Source: Prevotellaceae bacterium (GTDB taxonomy: Bacteria; Bacteroidota; Bacteroidia; Bacteroidales; Bacteroidaceae). From it: 13,533 nt of DNA. The stretch is from assembly GCA_031262265.1 (NCBI GenBank), contig JAISIB010000046.1, positions 1 to 13,533 of the forward strand, in the 5' to 3' direction. Every line of letters starts with the position of its first letter. Positions within the stretch are counted from its first letter, which is position 1. The position numbers were made by a program, and so were the translations under genes. Shown here one piece after another: positions 8,432 through 13,533 of the stretch. The notes beneath the pieces were generated by a model, which ran no database searches, was not told the origin of the DNA, and saw only the letters and a program-made list of their open reading frames with translations.

Positions 8432-10033
8432 ATGAATAAATATGTAATCGGACTGGACTACGGCACAGATTCGGCACGCGCCGTGATCGTAGACGTCGCC
8501 ACCGGTGAGCAGATCGCGGCATCGGTGAAATATTATCCTCGTTGGGCGAAAGGGATGTACTGCGTCCCGTCCCAAAATCAATATCGCCAGCATCCGTTAG
8601 ACTATATCGACGTGTTGGAATCAACGGTGAAAGAAGCATTGGCTATGTGCCCGAGCGGTACGGCCGAGCAGGTGGTCGGCATTGCTTTTGACACGACGGG
8701 CAGTACGCCCATATTTACCGACGCAACGGGTACGCCACTGGCGTTATTGCCCGAGTTTGCCGAGAATCCGAATGCGATGTTCGTCCTCTGGAAAGACCAT
8801 ACCGCTATCCGCGAAGCTAATGAAATCAATTGCCTCTGTGCTCGTTGGGAGACGGACTATACTGCATACGAGGGCGGCATATATTCTTCGGAGTGGTATT
8901 GGGCAAAGGCGTTGCATGTGCTGCGTGAAGATGCTACCGTGCGTGCCGCGGCGCACTCTATCGTAGAACATTGCGAATGGATGCCCGCCTTGCTGACGGG
9001 TGTCGGGAGTAGTGCAGACATCGTTCGCAGCCGTTGTGCCAACGGACACAAAGCGATGTGGAACGAACGGTGGGGCGGATTGCCGAGCAAAGAGTTCTTG
9101 GCAGAGTTAGACCCGTTATTGGCCAAATATCGTCAGTTCACGGAAACGCATACGGCCGAAAAACCGGTAGGTCGTCTGACGAAAGAATGGGCGGCGCGAC
9201 TGGGCTTGACAACGCATGTCGTGGTGGCCGGCGGGGCGTTTGATTGTCACATGGGCGCCGTAGGTGCGGGCATTACGCCCTATACCTTTGTTCGCGTCAT
9301 CGGTACTTCTACGTGCGACATTATGGTGGCCTCTCACGCGGATATGGGCGAAAAATTAATTCGAGGTATCTGCGGTCAGGTAGACGGTTCGGTATTGCCC
9401 GGAATGATAGGACTTGAAGCCGGACAATCAGGCTTCGGAGATATTTACGCATGGTTTGAGCGGGTCGCCGGCTATGGAATGGGCGCAAACAAGGCGGAAA
9501 TCATTGCTGCATTAACGAAAGAAGCCGAACAGATACTGCCGGGTTCGACCGGCATCGTAGCTACCGATTGGATGAACGGTCGTCGTACGCCTGACGCCAA
9601 TCAATCGTTGAAAGGGAGTATTACCGGATTGACGTTAGCGAGTTCGGCACCGGCCATCTTCCGTGCCTTGGTAGAAGCGACGGCTTTCGGATCGCGCGCC
9701 ATCGTAGAAAGATTTTGTTCGGAAGGCGTGCGCATAGATAATGTTATAGGTATCGGTGGCATAGCTCTCAAATCTCCGTTCGTTATGCAGACGCTTAGTG
9801 ACGTATTGGGGATGCCCATCAAAGTATGCCGCACGGATCAGGCTTGTGCATTAGGGGCTGCGATGTTCGCTGCGGTAGCTGCCGGCGCATACGAACGCGT
9901 AGAGGATGCTCAGCAAGCCATGTCGTCGGGTTTTGCACACGAATATCTTCCCAATCCCGCATACGCGGCTGTCTATGATTCTTTGTACGAACAATATCTT
10001 CGGTTGGGCGCATTTTCAGCCGGTAAGATATAG
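8432..10033 (+). CDS. araB: L-ribulokinase (FGGY family)
   Basis: A cytosolic sugar kinase of 533 residues that would convert L-ribulose and ATP to L-ribulose 5-phosphate in L-arabinose use. FGGY features in order are GLDYGTDSAR (7-16), FDTTGSTP, EHCEWMPALLTG, RCANGHKAMW, GGAFDCHMGAVG with Asp271 as the likely catalytic base, GTSTCDIM, GLEAGQSGFGD, DWMNGRRTPDAN, and GIGGIALKSPFVMQ near 440-455 for ATP binding. The RCANGHKAMW and DWMNGRRTP blocks are typical of ribulokinase rather than xylulokinase or glycerol kinase. The ATG at 8432 was preferred to an upstream in-frame TTG (8408), which would overlap the previous gene and add eight unconserved residues. It shares an operon with the GH127 gene (13 bp gap) and ends before a strong terminator, so the isomerase and epimerase must be encoded elsewhere. 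Confidence 0.9.
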   Translation: MNKYVIGLDYGTDSARAVIVDVATGEQIAASVKYYPRWAKGMYCVPSQNQYRQHPLDYIDVLESTVKEALAMCPSGTAEQVVGIAFDTTGSTPIFTDATGTPLALLPEFAENPNAMFVLWKDHTAIREANEINCLCARWETDYTAYEGGIYSSEWYWAKALHVLREDATVRAAAHSIVEHCEWMPALLTGVGSSADIVRSRCANGHKAMWNERWGGLPSKEFLAELDPLLAKYRQFTETHTAEKPVGRLTKEWAARLGLTTHVVVAGGAFDCHMGAVGAGITPYTFVRVIGTSTCDIMVASHADMGEKLIRGICGQVDGSVLPGMIGLEAGQSGFGDIYAWFERVAGYGMGANKAEIIAALTKEAEQILPGSTGIVATDWMNGRRTPDANQSLKGSITGLTLASSAPAIFRALVEATAFGSRAIVERFCSEGVRIDNVIGIGGIALKSPFVMQTLSDVLGMPIKVCRTDQACALGAAMFAAVAAGAYERVEDAQQAMSSGFAHEYLPNPAYAAVYDSLYEQYLRLGAFSAGKI

Positions 10034-10060
10034 AATTTACAAAGCCGCTTAGTTGATTTT

Positions 10061-10100
10061 GACGCTTTGATAATTGCTTATCAAAGCGTCTTCTTTTTCT
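10061..10100 (+). terminator. Intrinsic terminator after ribulokinase gene
   Basis: A perfect 13-bp stem (10061-10073 pairing with 10078-10090) closes a 4-base loop TTGC and is followed by a T-rich run TTCTTTTTCT (10091-10100). It lies 28 bases after the stop codon and ends transcription of the GH127-ribulokinase pair. On the other strand the hairpin is followed by A-rich mixed sequence, so it would act mainly in the + direction. Confidence 0.92.
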
Positions 10101-10134
10101 CATATACTACGCTTTTGCATTTTATTACATATTT

Positions 10135-10166
10135 TTCGTTCTATCCACTTTTATTTTATATATTTG
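10135..10166 (+). promoter_or_regulatory. Likely Bacteroidota promoter for the BadF-type kinase
   Basis: TATATTTG at 10159-10166 is a full match to TAnnTTTG. TTCG at 10135-10138 is a partial -33 match with a 20-base spacer. Transcription would start near 10173, about 25 bases before the ATG at 10198. It lies directly after the terminator of the preceding operon, so this gene has to have its own promoter. Confidence 0.6.
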
Positions 10167-10197
10167 CACACTCAAACGTGTCACTTAAAGATAGTAC

Positions 10198-11058
10198 ATG
10201 AAATTAATAGCAGAGAGTGGTTCTACGAGAACAGAATGGGCGTTGGTAGAAGATATGACGGTGTCGCAACGTCTCTTCACGGAGGGGATAAATCCTTTCT
10301 TCCAATCACGCAGAGAAATAAGTCGCAGCGTGCGATTAGGTTTGCCGGAATATTTCTTCCGTAAGAAACCGGAACAAGTCTATTACTACGGTGCGGGATG
10401 TTCTTCGGCCGAGAAAAAGAAAATGGTAGGAGCATCCTTGGTAGCCCAGTTTAAAACGCCGATACAGGTGGAAAGTGATTTATTGGCGGCGGCTCGTGGA
10501 TTATTTAAGACGGAAGCCGGCATCGCATGTATTTTGGGTACGGGTTCCAACTCGTGCTTTTACAACGGAAAGATTATTGTTAGAAACGTAAGCCCGGGAG
10601 GCTATATATTGGGCGACGAAGGTAGTGGTGCCGCGCTGGGTAAAGCATTTTTATCGGACGTAATGAAAGGATTGGCACCGCGCGCATTGGTGAGTGCCTA
10701 TTTTGCGCACACGAAGAGTACTCGGGAAGAGGTGATGGAATCCGTATATAATCGTCCGCTGCCTAACCGTTTTTTAGCAACGGTAGTGTTGTTCTTGCAA
10801 GGCTATATGCACGAAGAATATGTGCATGACATGCTGTGCGAAAGTCTGCGTCGTTTTTTCATACGCAACGTTTGTCAGTATGATTACAAAGAATATCCGA
10901 TTCGTTTCGTGGGTTCATTGGCCTACCATTTCGGTGACGTATTGCGACAGATAGCCGCCGAATTCGGCATTGCTATCGACGTAATTGAAGAAACGCCGAT
11001 GAACGGACTGATAGAATACCACGCGATGGTGACGGACGACCTGAATTCGCTGGGTTGA
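10198..11058 (+). CDS. BadF/BadG/BcrA/BcrD-type sugar kinase (N-acetylglucosamine kinase-like)
   Basis: A 286-residue cytosolic protein of the ASKHA ATPase superfamily. PHOSPHATE1 is SGSTRTEW (7-14) preceded by Glu6; PHOSPHATE2 is ILGTGSNS (112-119); and GDEGSGAALGKAF (139-151) is the conserved block of the BadF/N-acetylglucosamine-kinase branch. Near the C-terminus, VGSLAYHFGDVL resembles the ADENOSINE motif. Length agrees with the short Bacteroidota members often annotated as N-acetylglucosamine kinase, which would phosphorylate amino sugars from wall recycling or host glycans. Glu6 stands where Asp is usual (see findings). The substrate is inferred only from the family; glucosamine or another hexose is possible. 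It is a single gene with its own promoter, and its stop is 19 bp from the convergent uvrA end. Confidence 0.78.
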   Translation: MKLIAESGSTRTEWALVEDMTVSQRLFTEGINPFFQSRREISRSVRLGLPEYFFRKKPEQVYYYGAGCSSAEKKKMVGASLVAQFKTPIQVESDLLAAARGLFKTEAGIACILGTGSNSCFYNGKIIVRNVSPGGYILGDEGSGAALGKAFLSDVMKGLAPRALVSAYFAHTKSTREEVMESVYNRPLPNRFLATVVLFLQGYMHEEYVHDMLCESLRRFFIRNVCQYDYKEYPIRFVGSLAYHFGDVLRQIAAEFGIAIDVIEETPMNGLIEYHAMVTDDLNSLG

Positions 11059-11077
11059 CGCTTTCCGAAGGATCTGA

Positions 11078-13531
11078 CTACAACTTTTGTTTCAAAAACT
11101 GTCCGGTGTAGCTTTGTGCGCATCGGGCTATTTCTTCGGGAGTACCGCATGCTACCACGTATCCACCTTCCGCACCGCCTTCCGGCCCAAGATCGATGAT
11201 GTAGTCGGCACATTTGATGACGTCCATATTATGTTCGATGATAAGTATGGAATGTCCGCGCCGTATCAAGGCGTCAAAGGCTTCGAGCAACTTGCGAATA
11301 TCATGAAAGTGTAGTCCGGTAGTAGGTTCGTCGAAGATAAACAGCGTAGAATCGGCTGTCTCTTGACTCAGATAATAGGCCAATTTGACGCGCTGGTTCT
11401 CTCCGCCGGACAATGTTGCGGATGTTTGTCCCAGTTTGATGTATCCTAATCCGACATCCTGTAAGGGGCGTAGTTTTTTGACGATTTTAGATTGCTTGTA
11501 CTTGTCGAAGAACTCGATGGCTTGGTTCACCGTCATCTCCTGCACGTCGGATATGTTGACGCCGTGGTATAGTACTTCCAAGACATCTGCTTTGAAGCGT
11601 TTTCCGTGACACGCTTCGCATTCCAACACAAGGTCTGCCATAAATTGCATCTCTACGGTAATCGTTCCGTCGCCTTTACACTCTTCACAACGTCCGCCGT
11701 CGGTATTGAAACTGAAATAGCCGGCGTTGTAACCCATTTGCTTCGATAACGGTTGCTCTGCCCATAATTTACGAATCTCCTCGTAGGCTTTGATATATGT
11801 GACGGGATTGCTGCGACTGGACTTGCCTATCGGATTTTGATCCACGAATTCGACATGTCGCACCGTGCTTAATGCGCCGCCGATAGAGAGAAATTCGCCC
11901 GGGCGTTCGCTATTTTCATCTAACTCACGCTTCAATGCAGGGTAGAGAATATCGTGTACCAAGGTGCTCTTACCGGAACCGGATACGCCCGTCACTACGG
12001 TCATAATGTGAAGAGGAAAGCGTACGTTGATACCTTTCAGGTTGTTTTCTAATGCGCCGTTGATTTCTATATAGTCGTTCCACGAACGCCGATGTACGGG
12101 AATAGGTATCGTTTCTTCCCCCAAAAGATAGCGGACGGTGTGGCTTTGAGTATCCGGCTTTAAGTCTTTTAAATCTCCCTCGTACACGATCTGTCCGCCC
12201 AAGCGGCCGGCGTCCGGGCCAATGTCTATGATGTAATCCGCAGCGCGAATGATTTCTTCATCGTGCTCTACTACGATGACCGTGTTACCGAGTTGTTGCA
12301 ATTGGCGAAGGACATGTATCAAGCGGTCGGTATCTCGGCTGTGTAAACCGATGCTCGGTTCGTCCAAGATATAGAGGCTACCCACCAAACTACTGCCCAG
12401 TGACGTCGCCAAATTGATGCGCTGACTCTCACCGCCTGACAAAGTATTGCTTAGCCGGTTTAATGTTAGATAACCTAAGCCGACATCCAACAAGAAGCGT
12501 ATTCGATTGTTGATTTCCGTAAGGATTCGTTTGGCTACGGTCGTATCGTGTTCGTCTAATTGCAAAGCTGAAAAGAACTTTTGCAGTTCGGTAATAGGCA
12601 AGTCTACCAGTTCGCTGATGCTTCTTCCACCAACCTTTACATATCCGGCTTCCGGCTTCAAACGAGTGCCGTGACATGCCGGGCAAACAGTCTTTCCCCT
12701 GTATCGCGATAGCAAGACTCTGTATTGTATCTTATAAAGATTTTGTTCGATCATTTGGAAGAAAGCATTGATGCCGGCGAAATTCGGCGTCCCTTCCCAT
12801 AGCATTTTCTTTTCGGCAGCCGTCAACTGATAATAAGGCGTAAAGATAGGGAAACCCGCAGCTCTCGCGTTGTATATAACGTCTCTCTGCCATTCGCTCA
12901 TAACCTCGCCTTTCCAACAAGCTACGGCACCGTCATAGACGGAAAGCATCTTATTGGGAATAACCAGTCGCTCGTCGATACCGATTACCTTGCCGAATCC
13001 TTCGCAGACGGGGCATGCACCCATGGGCGAGTTAAATGCAAACATCTGATCGGTAGGTTCTTCAAATCGAATACCGTCTGCTTCGAAGGCATTACTGAAT
13101 TCGTGCAACGTAGTCTTATCTTTTTCATAAAAGCGCAGTATGCACCGACCGTTTCCTTCGTACATAGCTGTCTCGGCCGAGTCTGTCAGTCTACTAATCA
13201 CGTCTTTCTCGCGTCCGACCGCCAGTCTGTCGATAAGTAAATAGACAACATCTTCCGCTTGCGGCGTATAGTCTTCGATGCGCACGGTTTCTCCGTTCAC
13301 TTCCACACGTGTAAATCCTTCCGTGCGGTCTATCTCCAATTGCTCAGAAAGGGTGCGGCCATCACGACAAGCGACCTTAGTAAGTACGGCGAAGCGCGTC
13401 CCTTCGGGATACGAGAGCATACACTGAATAATATCCTCCGTACTATGTTTTTTTACCTCGTTTCCAGTAATCGGACTGTATGTTTTTCCGATGCGAGCGT
13501 ACAACAGACGCAAATATTCGTAAATCTCGGT
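11078..13531 (-). CDS. uvrA: Excinuclease ABC subunit A, 5' partial
   Basis: UvrA finds DNA damage with UvrB at the start of nucleotide excision repair. The frame stays open to the right edge (first full codons read TEIYEYLRLLYARIG, a conserved UvrA segment), so the start and the first Walker A lie outside; 817 of roughly 930-950 residues are present. Visible in order are two Cys pairs CPVC and CPAC of the first zinc module (near 13010 and 12680), signature LSGGESQR and Walker B LDEPSIGL of ABC I (about 12430-12360), Walker A GVSGSGKST of ABC II (about 11980), the second zinc module CEEC and CEAC (about 11690 and 11615), signature LSGGENQR (about 11400), and Walker B FDEPTTGL (about 11330). 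Nothing looks damaged. No functional link to the neighbouring kinase is evident. A common confusion is UvrA2, but the full zinc modules and length fit UvrA. Confidence 0.96.
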   Translation of the reverse strand, partial: TEIYEYLRLLYARIGKTYSPITGNEVKKHSTEDIIQCMLSYPEGTRFAVLTKVACRDGRTLSEQLEIDRTEGFTRVEVNGETVRIEDYTPQAEDVVYLLIDRLAVGREKDVISRLTDSAETAMYEGNGRCILRFYEKDKTTLHEFSNAFEADGIRFEEPTDQMFAFNSPMGACPVCEGFGKVIGIDERLVIPNKMLSVYDGAVACWKGEVMSEWQRDVIYNARAAGFPIFTPYYQLTAAEKKMLWEGTPNFAGINAFFQMIEQNLYKIQYRVLLSRYRGKTVCPACHGTRLKPEAGYVKVGGRSISELVDLPITELQKFFSALQLDEHDTTVAKRILTEINNRIRFLLDVGLGYLTLNRLSNTLSGGESQRINLATSLGSSLVGSLYILDEPSIGLHSRDTDRLIHVLRQLQQLGNTVIVVEHDEEIIRAADYIIDIGPDAGRLGGQIVYEGDLKDLKPDTQSHTVRYLLGEETIPIPVHRRSWNDYIEINGALENNLKGINVRFPLHIMTVVTGVSGSGKSTLVHDILYPALKRELDENSERPGEFLSIGGALSTVRHVEFVDQNPIGKSSRSNPVTYIKAYEEIRKLWAEQPLSKQMGYNAGYFSFNTDGGRCEECKGDGTITVEMQFMADLVLECEACHGKRFKADVLEVLYHGVNISDVQEMTVNQAIEFFDKYKQSKIVKKLRPLQDVGLGYIKLGQTSATLSGGENQRVKLAYYLSQETADSTLFIFDEPTTGLHFHDIRKLLEAFDALIRRGHSILIIEHNMDVIKCADYIIDLGPEGGAEGGYVVACGTPEEIARCAQSYTGQFLKQKL

Positions 13532-13533
13532 GC

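Noticed and set aside
10074..10364. Open frame of 96 codons across the terminator and the kinase start
   Set aside because: It begins inside the hairpin loop of the terminator, overlaps the kinase gene in another frame and has no recognisable feature.
11090..11110. Imperfect inverted repeat near the uvrA stop as a shared terminator for the two convergent genes
   Set aside because: The arms match at about seven of nine positions, are A+T-rich and lie within the uvrA coding region with no T run in a fitting place.
12429..12920. Two short open frames on the - strand within uvrA
   Set aside because: They are alternative frames of uvrA itself and read through its conserved motifs out of frame.

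Overview
The window looks like Bacteroidota chromosome, probably Bacteroidales. Two intergenic regions carry matches to the Bacteroidota promoter pattern (TAnnTTTG about 19-20 bases after a TTTG-like element). The starts have no clear Shine-Dalgarno sequence, and the proteins (Wzc-like chain-length protein, GH127 lipoprotein, short ribulokinase) fit that group. Genus cannot be assigned from sequence alone.

Region 1 (1-6398, + strand) is an exopolysaccharide or capsule assembly cluster. It holds the 3' part of a short TolC-like outer-membrane protein, a Wzc/Wzz-type polysaccharide co-polymerase with a divergent ATPase domain and no tyrosine-rich tail, a Wzy/O-antigen-ligase-like integral membrane protein, and two GT2 glycosyltransferases. 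The first four genes are packed together (18 bp gap, 4 bp overlap, 15 bp gap) and are probably one operon that begins upstream of the window. The fifth gene has its own likely promoter. Together they would extend a glycan in the cytosol, polymerise it at the inner membrane, control its length and pass it to the outer membrane. No flippase, initiating phosphoglycosyltransferase or Wza-type export lipoprotein is visible here, so the locus should continue upstream.

Region 2 (6463-10090, + strand) is visibly richer in G+C. It encodes a lipoprotein GH127 beta-L-arabinofuranosidase-like enzyme and, 13 bp later, an L-ribulokinase (AraB-like). It ends in a perfect 13-bp stem terminator. The pair would release L-arabinose outside the cytoplasm and phosphorylate L-ribulose inside it; the isomerase and epimerase that complete the route are not here.

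Region 3 (10135-13533) holds a BadF/BadG-type N-acetylglucosamine-kinase-like protein with its own promoter on the + strand. Convergent to it, 19 bp away, is uvrA on the - strand, whose 5' end lies beyond the right edge. No rRNA, tRNA, CRISPR array, insertion sequence or integrase was seen. The most unusual points are the half-length TolC-like protein paired with a co-polymerase lacking the usual tyrosine-kinase tail, and the arabinan-type enzyme pair placed directly behind a glycan-assembly locus.
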